A DNA stretch of 53,086 nt from Endomicrobiaceae bacterium (GTDB taxonomy: Bacteria; Elusimicrobiota; Endomicrobiia; Endomicrobiales; Endomicrobiaceae): NCBI GenBank assembly GCA_028711215.1, contig JAQTSO010000001.1, forward strand, positions 1-53,086, written 5' to 3'. The translations under genes and the position numbers were made by a program. Under the pieces are notes generated by a model that was not told the origin of the DNA, searched no databases, and saw only the letters and a list, made by a program, of their open reading frames with translations. Below, one piece after another: positions 1 to 8,857 of this stretch; positions within the stretch are counted from its first letter, which is position 1; each line of letters starts with the position of its first letter.

Positions 1-2
1 GT

Positions 3-31
3 TTGACGATAAATGTTGCTTTTTGTAGAAT
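3..31 (+). promoter_or_regulatory. sigma-70 promoter for the DUF362 gene
   Basis: TTGACG (3-8) is followed after exactly 17 bp by TAGAAT (26-31). Both hexamers are one base from consensus. Transcription would start near 38, about 27 nt before the ATG at 65, and an AGGA ribosome site lies at 54-57. The assignment rests on sequence alone. Confidence 0.6.
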
Positions 32-64
32 AATCTCAAAATAAAATACCGTCAGGATTTTAAA

Positions 65-1228
65 ATGACAAAAACTATAATATCTTCAAGTTACTGTGAT
101 AAATATGATAATAATATAGACAATATTGTCTTAAAAACATTGCAACCGCTCGGTGTTTTAACAGATATTATAAAACCCGGTTCTAAAATTTTGATAAAAC
201 CCAATTTGTTAAGTGCCCGTCGGCCTGATGAAGCAATCACAACACATCCTTCAATTGTTAAAGCAGTAATTAAAATAGTTAAATCCTGCGGTGCCACCCC
301 GTTTATCGGAGACAGTCCGGGAAATGTTTTAAAAGGTATTGAACATATATGGCAACAAACAGAAATGGCCAAAATTGCAGAAGAAGAGAATGTAAAACTT
401 ATAACTTTTGAAAATACAGGTATAAAAAAAATAGAAATAAATCATCCGACAATAAAAACGATAGCCCTCGCAAATATTATCTTTGATTTTGACAGTATTA
501 TAAATATACCGAAATTAAAAACACATACTCTGATGGGCTTAACCTGTGGCGTAAAAAATTTTTACGGCTGTGTTCCTGGAATAACAAAAATTGAATATCA
601 TAAATTGGCTGCATCTCCGCATGATTTTGCATTACTGCTTTCTGAAATATACAAAGTTTTAAAAGATAAAATTCTTTTTACTGTTCTTGACGGTGTTGAG
701 GGGCTTGAAGGTAACGGTCCGAGTACCAGAGGTATAAAAAGAAATTACAATATAATTTGTGTAAGCAGAGACACGGTTGCACTGGATACTTATATAACAA
801 AATGTGTTGAAAAAAATTATGAAAAAAACTTTTTCATCAAAACATTAAAAAATGTCGGCAATACCGATTTCGGCAGTTTTGAATTAATTGGCGGCAATGT
901 GGAAAAATTTAATTTTGAAAATGTAAAACTGCCTATAACAAAAATTTTAAACATAATACCTGTTTGGCTGGCAAGGCTTGTCGGTAAATATATAGGTAAA
1001 CTTATATGGATTAAACCTGTAATAGAACAGGATAAATGTGTAAAATGCGGACAGTGTATAAAATCATGTCCGGCTAAAACGATAACAAAACAAAATAATG
1101 GTATAATATATATTGATAAAAGTAATTGTATATCTTGTTTTTGCTGTCATGAATTGTGCGGATATAAAGCAATAGATATAGAACTCAGCCTTTTGGCAAA
1201 ATTATTTATTAAAACAAAAATCGGTTAA
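65..1228 (+). CDS. DUF362 domain protein with C-terminal 2x[4Fe-4S] ferredoxin
   Basis: The first ~300 residues show the DUF362 pattern: an early KPNLL, a THP motif, a GDSPG loop and a KLKTHTLMGLT segment. Residues ~325-370 carry two ferredoxin clusters, CVKCGQCIKSCP and CISCFCCHELCG. DUF362-ferredoxin proteins are common in anaerobes, are probably soluble electron carriers or iron-sulfur oxidoreductases, and have no settled reaction. The ATG at 65 has an AGGA ribosome site. The next gene starts 3 nt after the stop, so the two are probably cotranscribed. The family call is firm and the function is unknown. Confidence 0.85.
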   Translation: MTKTIISSSYCDKYDNNIDNIVLKTLQPLGVLTDIIKPGSKILIKPNLLSARRPDEAITTHPSIVKAVIKIVKSCGATPFIGDSPGNVLKGIEHIWQQTEMAKIAEEENVKLITFENTGIKKIEINHPTIKTIALANIIFDFDSIINIPKLKTHTLMGLTCGVKNFYGCVPGITKIEYHKLAASPHDFALLLSEIYKVLKDKILFTVLDGVEGLEGNGPSTRGIKRNYNIICVSRDTVALDTYITKCVEKNYEKNFFIKTLKNVGNTDFGSFELIGGNVEKFNFENVKLPITKILNIIPVWLARLVGKYIGKLIWIKPVIEQDKCVKCGQCIKSCPAKTITKQNNGIIYIDKSNCISCFCCHELCGYKAIDIELSLLAKLFIKTKIG

Positions 1229-1231
1229 AAA

Positions 1232-2116
1232 ATGAGAAAACTGAAACATTATATTGAATATATCTCTTTAAGAATTGTCATGTTTTTTCTTTACATGATT
1301 CCTATTTCTTTTGCAAAAGAAATAGGTCTTATTTTGGCAGAAGTTGTATTTAATTTTATACCTATAAGGAAAAAACATATTATAGAATCATTAACAATAG
1401 CCTTCCCCAAAAAATCAAAAAATGAAATTTTAAAAATTGCAAAAGATGTTTACAAACAATTTGTTATTACGGTTATTGAATTTATATTTTTCAGGAAAAT
1501 GACAGGCAAGGAACTCAAAGGAATGTTTCCGGATGAAGATTTCTATCCGGTTATTGAAAGCTTAAAACAAGGTAAAGGTGCCATATTGCTATCAGGTCAT
1601 TTCGGTAACTGGGAACTTCTGGCAAAATCATTTGCACAAAGATATCCTACTTCTGTCATAGTTGCAAAACAATCAAATCCGATGGTTGACAGCCTTATGA
1701 ATGATACAAGAACAACAAAAGGTTTTAATACAATATATAAGGACAGTCTGGTATTTAGAGCTGTTTCAAAAGCACTGAAAAAAAATGAATTTGTCGCAAT
1801 ACTTGCAGACCAGGATGCAGGCAAACAAGGTGTATTTGTCCCGTTTTTCGGACGGCTTGCCTCGACAGCCAAAGGTCCTGCAGCATTTGCTTTAAGATGT
1901 GATTGCCCTATATTTACAACATTCAGTATCAGACAACCTGACGGTAAATACAGAACGGTTCCTAAAGAAATTAAAAAACCTGTAGGAGTAAGCGAAGAAG
2001 AGGCTATTGAAATAATTATGGCAGAATACAGCAGAATTCTGCAACAACAGATAGAAGAATATCCTTCCTATTGGTTTTGGTTTCACAGAAGATGGAAAAC
2101 AAAAAAAACAAACTGA
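1232..2116 (+). CDS. LpxL/HtrB-family lysophospholipid acyltransferase
   Basis: This 294-residue protein has the features of lipid A secondary acyltransferases. There is an N-terminal hydrophobic anchor (residues ~10-35), the catalytic HxxxxE motif in SGHFGNWELL near residue 122, and downstream LADQDAG and VFVPFFG blocks. Family members transfer an acyl chain from acyl-ACP to a lipid A precursor at the inner membrane, which implies an outer membrane. The length is typical (~290-310). It follows the DUF362 gene by 3 nt. The exact acceptor and chain cannot be read from sequence; a non-LPS glycolipid acceptor is possible. Confidence 0.85.
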   Translation: MRKLKHYIEYISLRIVMFFLYMIPISFAKEIGLILAEVVFNFIPIRKKHIIESLTIAFPKKSKNEILKIAKDVYKQFVITVIEFIFFRKMTGKELKGMFPDEDFYPVIESLKQGKGAILLSGHFGNWELLAKSFAQRYPTSVIVAKQSNPMVDSLMNDTRTTKGFNTIYKDSLVFRAVSKALKKNEFVAILADQDAGKQGVFVPFFGRLASTAKGPAAFALRCDCPIFTTFSIRQPDGKYRTVPKEIKKPVGVSEEEAIEIIMAEYSRILQQQIEEYPSYWFWFHRRWKTKKTN

Positions 2117-2149
2117 ATCTTTTTGTCAGAATAAAATCATAAATTATTG

Positions 2150-2611
2150 TTAAACTTTTTTAATTGTTATTTTTTTGTCCGACGGCAATATATCAATTAT
2201 TTTATTGATAATTTCGTCGCGGGGCAGTAAATTGTTTTTTTTGTAAAAAATTACATCCTGATTGCGGGAAGTACCTGTTATAAATATAATTTCATTTTCT
2301 TGTTTCAGTAATTCGGCTAAAGTTATTGCATCCTGATTTTCGACAGGTTCTCCTTTAAGTTTTTTGTAACAGTCATTTAAAGTTATAACACCCTCAGTTG
2401 CTAAAAATATTCCTTCTATTTTATATTTTGGAACCGGCAAAGTTTCTGTATTTGTAAAAATAATTTCCGGTTTTAAATTTAATTGTGCACAATAAACTTT
2501 CATTGTGGTTGTTCCGCATATTGCTTTTTTACCCGCAGATTTAGAAAAATCAATGCATGTATTTTTGTCTTTTGCTTTATTTTCAGGTAATCCTGTTAAA
2601 ATAGATAACAT
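2150..2611 (-). CDS. free-standing C-terminal domain of hydrogenase-linked SpoIIE-type phosphatases
   Basis: The 153 residues match, from memory of the family, the domain that follows the SpoIIE/PP2C phosphatase in proteins encoded beside HydABC hydrogenases. Diagnostic segments are an N-terminal LTGLP, then GKKAICGTTT (the family's GK.VVCGGTT), LP....IEG and ATEGVITL, followed by a DA-x-LA-x-LL helix. Here the catalytic phosphatase half is absent: the ATG falls where the inter-domain linker would be, and the 130 bp upstream hold only a hairpin. It lies downstream of the leftward hydrogenase operon, separated by a glycosyltransferase gene, so the hydrogenase link is suggestive. The domain's biochemical role is not known to me. 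Confidence 0.6.
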   Translation of the reverse strand: MLSILTGLPENKAKDKNTCIDFSKSAGKKAICGTTTMKVYCAQLNLKPEIIFTNTETLPVPKYKIEGIFLATEGVITLNDCYKKLKGEPVENQDAITLAELLKQENEIIFITGTSRNQDVIFYKKNNLLPRDEIINKIIDILPSDKKITIKKV

Positions 2612-2674
2612 TTATTGAATTAAACTCCCAAAAAAACTGTTGACGTTTTTAAATTTTTGGTCTATACATATTAT

Positions 2675-2739
2675 GCCGACGGTTAGTCTCGCTAAAGTTT
2701 TTAAATACAAAAACTTCCGAGAAACCGCCGGTACTTTTT
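2675..2739. terminator. imperfect long hairpin, possible terminator
   Basis: Arms near 2675-2702 and 2708-2731 pair imperfectly (CCGACGGTT against AACCGCCGG at the base). On the + strand the structure is followed by ACTTTTTT. It sits between two leftward genes just beyond the stop of the glycosyltransferase, yet the T-rich side faces rightward. It may be a terminator or a remnant repeat. Confidence 0.4.
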
Positions 2740-2742
2740 TGG

Positions 2743-4332
2743 CTAATTTTTTCTGACAAGTATGTTTATTTCGTAAGGCATATCTGATTTATCATTAAAA
2801 TATAATGTTTTTATTGTATAAAAATTTTCATCAATATATTTTCTTCTGTTGTTTAAATTGATAGTTTCATTTCTTTTGAAATTTTTAATATCAATATTTT
2901 TATTTTTGTAAAATCGTTCATGCAGTCTATGCACATAAGTATTAATTTTATCAGACAATGAAATATTTGTTGCATAAACGATAATATTAACATTATCAAC
3001 GTTAATACAATTTGTATAATCATTTACAATGTTAAAATGTAAATCATTTAATTCCATAATTAGATGTATGCTGTCTACATCTTCAAGATTTGTATCAATA
3101 AAAATGGTTGAAGTATCGGAACTCGGATAATTATCTTTAAAATATTTAACAATCTCTGCTATTTGTTTCACTTTTTTTGAATCATAAAACATAATATTTG
3201 TGCCGTATTTGGCATAGTATCTGATTTCGTGTCCTTTAATACGTGTGCTTATTCTGTAAAAAACCGTATTTATTTGATAAGAAAAATCAATATATTGCAC
3301 CATGCAAATCAATACTATGCCCGCAACTATAATTTTTTTTACAATCAATTTTTTTATGTTTGATATATATAAAGCTGATATTAATATCATTGCGGGTATA
3401 AAACCGACTCCGTATTCTGCCTGTTTGTGATGAGGCATCAATATTATTGTCAGCCACGGGATAAAAAACCATAGCAATATTATATGTTTATATTTATGTT
3501 TATATTTTTTTATATACCAGATTATCCCTATAATAAATACTATAAAAATCGGCAGCGATAATAATTCGTCATATAATCCAAATGTCATTGTTCTCAGGCT
3601 TTCAAAAGATAACAGACTTGCGGGTTCCGTCACGGGTTCATAAAACATCTTTTTAATTATTTCTAACCTGAAATAATGGAAACTCGATATTAAAATTCCA
3701 ATCAATATTGATAACGATATATTAATTGTTTTTTTAAATTCAAAATTATTATTAAAGCTTTGTAATACAATAAATACCAACGGCATAAAAAAATATGCAA
3801 TAAAAGCATTTTTTATTAATAATCCTAATCCGATTGATATTCCGTAAAGGATAGACCATTTCAAATCTTTAAAATAATCTGTTTTAATCAAACAATATAT
3901 GTTGAATGTAATTATCGCTATTAGTTGATAATCTTTATGTCCGTATTGTCTGCTCATCCCGTATATTGCCGGTACCAGTGCAAATAATATCATAGCAATA
4001 TTGCCTGTCTCTTGATCTTTAAGCTCTGTGCTTATCTTATATATGAAATATAAAGGTATTAAAAAGAAAATATAATTTATAAATATTATTATCAGGTCAA
4101 AATATTCTTTGCCAAACACGAAAAACATTGATTTTGTTATATAGGTTATAAACGGTGCATTATAACATGCGGAATTATTGTTAAAAATATCTAAAAAATG
4201 AAGACCGCTGACACCGCAGGGATATATAGGGGTATTTAGCTGCCACCATACAAAATTTCCGACAGCATAGAATATTGCAATGATAAAAAAAACGATTTTC
4301 GGGTTATTTCGTATATTATTAAAAGCAGTTAT
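2743..4332 (-). CDS. GT39/ArnT-type integral membrane glycosyltransferase, non-ATG start
   Basis: The protein is strongly hydrophobic with about ten membrane segments and a soluble C-terminal tail of ~130 residues. It resembles polyprenol-phosphate-sugar-dependent glycosyltransferases (GT39/PMT). The first ATG is at 4128, but the frame is open upstream to a stop at 4360-4362. The extra 68 residues encode an obvious first membrane helix and the family's first loop (TPIYPCGVSG, then LHFLD with a candidate catalytic Asp). An AAGGAG site at 4339-4344 precedes ATC (4333-4335) and ATA (4330-4332), and no ATG, GTG or TTG fits. I take ATA at 4332 (6-nt spacing, 529 residues). The donor and acceptor are unknown. 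Confidence 0.7.
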   Translation of the reverse strand: MTAFNNIRNNPKIVFFIIAIFYAVGNFVWWQLNTPIYPCGVSGLHFLDIFNNNSACYNAPFITYITKSMFFVFGKEYFDLIIIFINYIFFLIPLYFIYKISTELKDQETGNIAMILFALVPAIYGMSRQYGHKDYQLIAIITFNIYCLIKTDYFKDLKWSILYGISIGLGLLIKNAFIAYFFMPLVFIVLQSFNNNFEFKKTINISLSILIGILISSFHYFRLEIIKKMFYEPVTEPASLLSFESLRTMTFGLYDELLSLPIFIVFIIGIIWYIKKYKHKYKHIILLWFFIPWLTIILMPHHKQAEYGVGFIPAMILISALYISNIKKLIVKKIIVAGIVLICMVQYIDFSYQINTVFYRISTRIKGHEIRYYAKYGTNIMFYDSKKVKQIAEIVKYFKDNYPSSDTSTIFIDTNLEDVDSIHLIMELNDLHFNIVNDYTNCINVDNVNIIVYATNISLSDKINTYVHRLHERFYKNKNIDIKNFKRNETINLNNRRKYIDENFYTIKTLYFNDKSDMPYEINILVRKN

Positions 4333-4338
4333 GATAAA

Positions 4339-4344
4339 CTCCTT
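4339..4344 (-). promoter_or_regulatory. ribosome binding site defining an ATA/ATC start
   Basis: On the minus strand AAGGAG is followed by TTTATCATAACTGC. It is the only good ribosome site in the open upstream part of the glycosyltransferase frame and points to ATA or ATC as start codon. Confidence 0.5.
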
Positions 4345-4414
4345 TTTATGCGTTATAGATTATCCGGCTTTTTGATTTTATCAAATTTAATACCGCAAAT
4401 AAAATTTTATTTAA

Positions 4415-4467
4415 ACAAAAAAATTCTCATCCGTGTTGCACATTTTAAGGCACATAAGGATGAGAAT
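4415..4467 (-). terminator. rho-independent terminator of the leftward hydrogenase operon
   Basis: Perfect 10-bp arms, GGATGAGAAT (4458-4467) and ATTCTCATCC (4423-4432), enclose a 25-nt loop that can pair further. On the minus strand the stem runs into TTTTTTTG. It lies 16 nt beyond the hydA stop, as expected for the operon end. Confidence 0.85.
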
Positions 4468-4482
4468 TTAAAATCCGGACAT

Positions 4483-6480
4483 TTATGTTATATTTTTTAT
4501 TTCTCCATCAATGGCTTTTTCAGCAAGTTCTATTGTGCATTTTTTTATCACTTGAGTTCCGATTCTTACAACAGGTCCTCTTGAACATTTTTCAAAACAG
4601 AAAGATGCCTGTACTTCAACTTTATCTCTGATGCCTTTTGTTTCAACCAATTCTAAAATTGATTTTAAAAGTTTCTGGGAGCCTCTTAACATACAACTGG
4701 TACCAAAACATACATTTATTTTTAAATTTTTTTCATCAACGGCTTTTTGTATGGTAAACGGATTTTCAGCCAGCCTTTTTCTGCTTGTATGTTTTGTATG
4801 TAAAAAAGTATGAGCTTGGTGACTGCCCGGTTCTTTTAAGAAATCCGTATATATTTTTTGGACATACGGGTTATCTTGGGGTTTATGTAATTCAAGAACT
4901 TTATCGTTTTCATAGAGGCACTGAGTTCTTTTTTTTCTCACATCCAAATCTTTGTAAACAGGTTGTCCTGCCCCGCCGATGCAGCCGCCGGGACAAGCCA
5001 TAACTTCTATAAAATCATATTTTTTACTTGTTTTTATGTCTCTGATTAATTTTCTTGCATTACCTAACCCGTGGACAACGGCAACTTTTAAATCTTTGCC
5101 GTTAACCTGAACGATAGTTTCTCTTATTCCGTTTTCACCTCTAACAAAACTGAATTCGTCAACTTCGTTTGAATCTGCTTTTGACAGTACATTTCTCAAA
5201 ACAGCTTCCGTAACACCGCCTGAATTTCCGAAAATTACGCCTCCGCCCGTTTTAAAACCCATCGGCATATCAAAGCCGGACTGTTCTAAATTTGCAAATG
5301 TTAAACCTGATTCTTCTATCATTCTTGTAAGTTCCTGTGTTGTTAAAGCAAAATCCACATCCTGAATTCCGTCTGTAGATAGTTCAGGTCTTTTTATTTC
5401 AAATTTTTTGGCTGTACACGGCATTACCGAAACTACAACTAAATCTTCTTTTTTTATTCCGTAAATATCAGGTAATATTTTTTTAGCAAGAGAACCAAAC
5501 ATTCCCTGGGGTGAGCGGCAACTTGAAAGATTATCAATCATATCCGGATAATATTGTTCCACAAATTTTACCCAGGCAGGACAACAAGATGTAAACTGCG
5601 GAAGTTTTTCACCTTTTGAAAATCTTTCAACAAATTCTTTTGCTTCTTCAACTATTGTCATATCTGCGGCAAATGAAATGTCAAAAACTTTTTTAAATCC
5701 CATTATTTTAAGAGCAGTAACCATTTTGCCCGCTGATGAATTTCCGGATTCGTTCATATCACCAAAAGCTTCACCTACGGCAGCTCTTACTGCCGGAGCA
5801 ATTGCAACTACAACGGTTTTGTTTTTATTGCTGATTGCATTCCAAACATGGCTGACATCCGATTTTGGTGTCAATGCGCCTGTAGGACAAACTCTTGCGC
5901 ATTGTCCGCAATAAACACATTCTGATGATTCCAGATTTTTACCGAAGCTCGGACACACTGCGGAATTTGAGCCTCTGTGTGCAAAATCTATGGCACCGAC
6001 AGTTTGTATCTCTTCACAGAATCTTACACAGTCTCCGCAAAGCACGCATTTTGTCGCATCTCTTACGATAGAAGGAGTTGAAAAATCTATAGGCTCGGGT
6101 TTTCTTACATTTTGAAATCTTACTTTATGTATTCCGAGTCTTCTTGCAAGAGTCTGAAGCTGACAACTTTCACTTTTGTGGCAGCTTGTGCAGTCTGCGT
6201 TGTGATTGGCAAGTAAAAGTTCAACTATCATTTTTCTCATTTCTCTGATTTCTTCATTATTTGTTACCACCACCATTCCGTCTTCGGCGGGAGTTGAACA
6301 TGCCGGCAGAATACCTCTACCTTGAACGTTAACCATGCACAATCTGCATGCTCCGTAGGTGCTGAGTTCGGAATGATAACAAAAAGTAGGAAGTTCAATA
6401 TTTGCTTTTCTTATAACTTCCAGAAGATTTTTTTCATTATCAAAATTATATTTTTTTTGATTAATAGTAATAGTTTTCAT
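4483..6480 (-). CDS. hydA: [FeFe]-hydrogenase catalytic subunit HydA (first copy)
   Basis: A 665-residue group A, M3-type catalytic subunit. It has an N-terminal [2Fe-2S] domain (C34, C45, C48, C61), a His-ligated cluster (H93, C97, C100, C106) and two [4Fe-4S] sites (C145-C155, C188-C198). The H-cluster domain carries canonical TSCCPAW (proton-relay C299, ligand C300), MPCTAKK (C355) and MACPGGC (C496, C500). A C-terminal thioredoxin-like [2Fe-2S] domain (residues ~588-650, CFGTSC and CFEKC) is an addition not found in the shorter second copy. It would reduce protons in the cytoplasm using ferredoxin and NAD(P)H through HydB and HydC. It is last in the rex-hydC-hydB-hydA operon, 2 nt from hydB. 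Confidence 0.95.
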   Translation of the reverse strand: MKTITINQKKYNFDNEKNLLEVIRKANIELPTFCYHSELSTYGACRLCMVNVQGRGILPACSTPAEDGMVVVTNNEEIREMRKMIVELLLANHNADCTSCHKSESCQLQTLARRLGIHKVRFQNVRKPEPIDFSTPSIVRDATKCVLCGDCVRFCEEIQTVGAIDFAHRGSNSAVCPSFGKNLESSECVYCGQCARVCPTGALTPKSDVSHVWNAISNKNKTVVVAIAPAVRAAVGEAFGDMNESGNSSAGKMVTALKIMGFKKVFDISFAADMTIVEEAKEFVERFSKGEKLPQFTSCCPAWVKFVEQYYPDMIDNLSSCRSPQGMFGSLAKKILPDIYGIKKEDLVVVSVMPCTAKKFEIKRPELSTDGIQDVDFALTTQELTRMIEESGLTFANLEQSGFDMPMGFKTGGGVIFGNSGGVTEAVLRNVLSKADSNEVDEFSFVRGENGIRETIVQVNGKDLKVAVVHGLGNARKLIRDIKTSKKYDFIEVMACPGGCIGGAGQPVYKDLDVRKKRTQCLYENDKVLELHKPQDNPYVQKIYTDFLKEPGSHQAHTFLHTKHTSRKRLAENPFTIQKAVDEKNLKINVCFGTSCMLRGSQKLLKSILELVETKGIRDKVEVQASFCFEKCSRGPVVRIGTQVIKKCTIELAEKAIDGEIKNIT

Positions 6481-6482
6481 TT

Positions 6483-8354
6483 TTATCCTCTTTTAATCGC
6501 TTTAAATTTACAAACATCTATACAAACTCCGCATTTTACGCAGATACTCCGGTCAATTACATGTTTTTCTTTTTTCTCGCCTTTTATTGCTTTTACCGGA
6601 CATTTTAAAGCACAGACGGTACAACCGATACATTTTTCAGGATTGATTGTTATGTTAACCAAACTTGTACATGAACCCGACGGACATTTTTTTTCTTTTA
6701 CATGGGCATCATATTCATGTCTGAAATATTTTAAAGTTGACAATACCGGATTAGGAGCAGTTTTACCGAGGCCGCACAGAGAACCTATTCTTACTGTATG
6801 GGCAAGTTTTTCAAGAAGGGGAATTGTTTCTTCGGTTGCTCTGCCCTCGGTAATATCTTCAAGCATCAAAAGCATTTGTCTTGTTCCTTCTCTGCACAAA
6901 ACACATTTCCCGCATGATTCATTTTGTGTAAACTGCATAAAAAATTTTGCAATATTTACCATACATGTTGTCTGGTTCATAACAACAAGTCCGCCTGAAC
7001 CGACCATTGCTCCTACTGACCTTAAAGAATCGAAATCCAAAGGCAAATCTAAATGTTCTTTTGTTAAACATCCTCCGGAAGGTCCGCCTATCTGTACTGC
7101 TTTGAAAGCTCCTTCTTCAACATCACCTTTGTCATTTGTTACTCCGCCTGCAATATCTATAATCTGTCTTAAAGTTGTTCCGAACGGGACTTCAATAAGC
7201 CCGGTATTTTTTACATGCCCCGTTAATGCAAATGTTTTTGTTCCTGTTGAAGTCGGTACTCCGATTTTTTTATAATTTTCCGCCCCGTCTCTTATAATCA
7301 AAGAAACTGTTGCCAAAGTTTCAACATTATTGATTACCGTTGGCTTACCCCAGAGTCCGCTTTGAGCAGGAAATGGCGGTTTTGGTTTAGGCATACCTCT
7401 TTTTCCTTCAACGGATGCTATAAGTGCAGTCTCTTCTCCGCAAACAAAAGCACCTGCTCCCTCCATAACGTGTAATTCAAAATTATGGTTTGAGCCGAAA
7501 AGATTATTGCCGAGAAGTCCGTATTCTTTTGCCTTTTTAATTGCTCTTTTCATTCTTTCAACAGCTAAATGATATTCAGTTCTTACATAAACATATCCTT
7601 CATCTGCACCGATTGCTTTTGATGCTATAATCATACCTTCAATAACGCTGTGAGGATTTCCTTCAAGTACGCTTCTGTTCATAAATGCTCCGGGATCTCC
7701 TTCATCTCCATTGCAAATTACATATTTTTTAGGTTCGGTTTGTATTTTTGTCAATTCCCACTTCTTTCCGGTCGGAAATCCTCCTCCTCCTCTTCCTCTG
7801 AGTCCCGATGATAGTATTTCCTTGCAAATTTTTTCAGATGTCATTTCTAAACAAGCTTTTTTTGCACCTGCATAGCCGCCCAAACTTATATATTCTTCAA
7901 TATCTTCCGCGCCTATAAATCCGCAATTTTTAATAATATATCTGTGTTGTTTTTTATAAAATGGAATTTCTTCCGGTCCCTTATATGTTTTATTGTTTTC
8001 GTTGTAACACAATCTGTCAATTATTTCATTGCCGATAATGCTTTTTTCCAAAATTTCTTTAACGTCTTCAACCTGAACTTTCGTGTATAAAATGTTTTCC
8101 GGCATTAATGAAACAAGCGGACCCATTTGACAAAATCCCTGACATCCGCTTTTTGAAATTAAAGTTCCTTTGCTCTCTTTTTTAAATTCAATACAGATAT
8201 CAAGTTTCATATTTTCTGCAGTTTTAATAAAGGCATCATAGACTTTCAATGCTCCGTTTGCCACACATCCCGTTCCTGCGCAAAGAATAATTCTATTCCT
8301 TATATTTTTTGAGGCAGACTTTACATCGTTTGTAATTTTATTTAAATCTATCAT
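6483..8354 (-). CDS. hydB: hydrogenase NADH/FMN subunit HydB (NuoF-like, first copy)
   Basis: The domains in order are an N-terminal thioredoxin-like [2Fe-2S] domain (C25, C30, C71, C75), the NuoF core with glycine-rich GRGGGGFPTG and [13 protein letters not shown] (NADH/FMN site), a [4Fe-4S] loop (CGKCVLCREG with a later SLCGLG), and a C-terminal pair of ferredoxin clusters (CIGCTVCALKCP, CVKCGVCIDVC). At 623 residues this matches HydB of electron-bifurcating or NADP-reducing hydrogenases. In such complexes it exchanges electrons with NAD(P)H at FMN and passes them to HydA and ferredoxin. The start overlaps the hydC stop by one base, implying coupled translation. Confidence 0.93.
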   Translation of the reverse strand: MIDLNKITNDVKSASKNIRNRIILCAGTGCVANGALKVYDAFIKTAENMKLDICIEFKKESKGTLISKSGCQGFCQMGPLVSLMPENILYTKVQVEDVKEILEKSIIGNEIIDRLCYNENNKTYKGPEEIPFYKKQHRYIIKNCGFIGAEDIEEYISLGGYAGAKKACLEMTSEKICKEILSSGLRGRGGGGFPTGKKWELTKIQTEPKKYVICNGDEGDPGAFMNRSVLEGNPHSVIEGMIIASKAIGADEGYVYVRTEYHLAVERMKRAIKKAKEYGLLGNNLFGSNHNFELHVMEGAGAFVCGEETALIASVEGKRGMPKPKPPFPAQSGLWGKPTVINNVETLATVSLIIRDGAENYKKIGVPTSTGTKTFALTGHVKNTGLIEVPFGTTLRQIIDIAGGVTNDKGDVEEGAFKAVQIGGPSGGCLTKEHLDLPLDFDSLRSVGAMVGSGGLVVMNQTTCMVNIAKFFMQFTQNESCGKCVLCREGTRQMLLMLEDITEGRATEETIPLLEKLAHTVRIGSLCGLGKTAPNPVLSTLKYFRHEYDAHVKEKKCPSGSCTSLVNITINPEKCIGCTVCALKCPVKAIKGEKKEKHVIDRSICVKCGVCIDVCKFKAIKRG

Positions 8355-8839
8355 TATAGAGCCTCCTCTTTTTTTATTATGTTGTCAATAATTTTTGTAA
8401 GTTTTTCTGGTGTGACCTGTCCGTAAACATCATTGTCTATTAACATAACAGGCGCAAGCCCGCATGCCCCCAGACACGAAACGGCTTCTACCGTAAAAAG
8501 CATGTCTTTTGTTGTTATTTCAATTCCCTTTAAATTTAATTTTGCTCTTATTGAATCAATAAGCAGTGAAGATTTTTTTACATGACAGGCTGTTCCGTCA
8601 CAAACCTTAATTATATGTTTGCCTTTAGGTTTAAGCGTAAAATGTGAGAAAAAAGTTGCAACGCCGTAAACTCTTGCAGGTGAAATATTTAAAGAAGAAG
8701 CTATAAAGGCTAATATTTCTTCCGGTAAGTACCTGTACACATCCTGTACAGCCTGAAGAATCGGGATAAGTTTTGCCTTATCTCTGCCGTTTTCTTCTAA
8801 AATTTGGCAGACTTTGTCGAACTTTCCATAATTTTCCAT
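8354..8839 (-). CDS. hydC: hydrogenase [2Fe-2S] subunit HydC (NuoE-like, first copy)
   Basis: A 161-residue NuoE family protein: an N-terminal helical part, then a thioredoxin-fold [2Fe-2S] domain with C80, C85, C122 and C126 (VCDGTAC and CLGAC). It should link HydB electron flow within the HydABC trimer. It sits between rex and hydB, 18 nt after rex and overlapping hydB by one base. Whether the trimer truly bifurcates cannot be read from sequence. Confidence 0.93.
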   Translation of the reverse strand: MENYGKFDKVCQILEENGRDKAKLIPILQAVQDVYRYLPEEILAFIASSLNISPARVYGVATFFSHFTLKPKGKHIIKVCDGTACHVKKSSLLIDSIRAKLNLKGIEITTKDMLFTVEAVSCLGACGLAPVMLIDNDVYGQVTPEKLTKIIDNIIKKEEAL

Positions 8840-8857
8840 AATTCCAATCTCCTGACA

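Noticed and set aside
6322-7275. 317-codon open frame on the + strand
   Set aside because: It lies wholly antisense to the hydA/hydB genes, has no family resemblance, and mirrors their codon bias.
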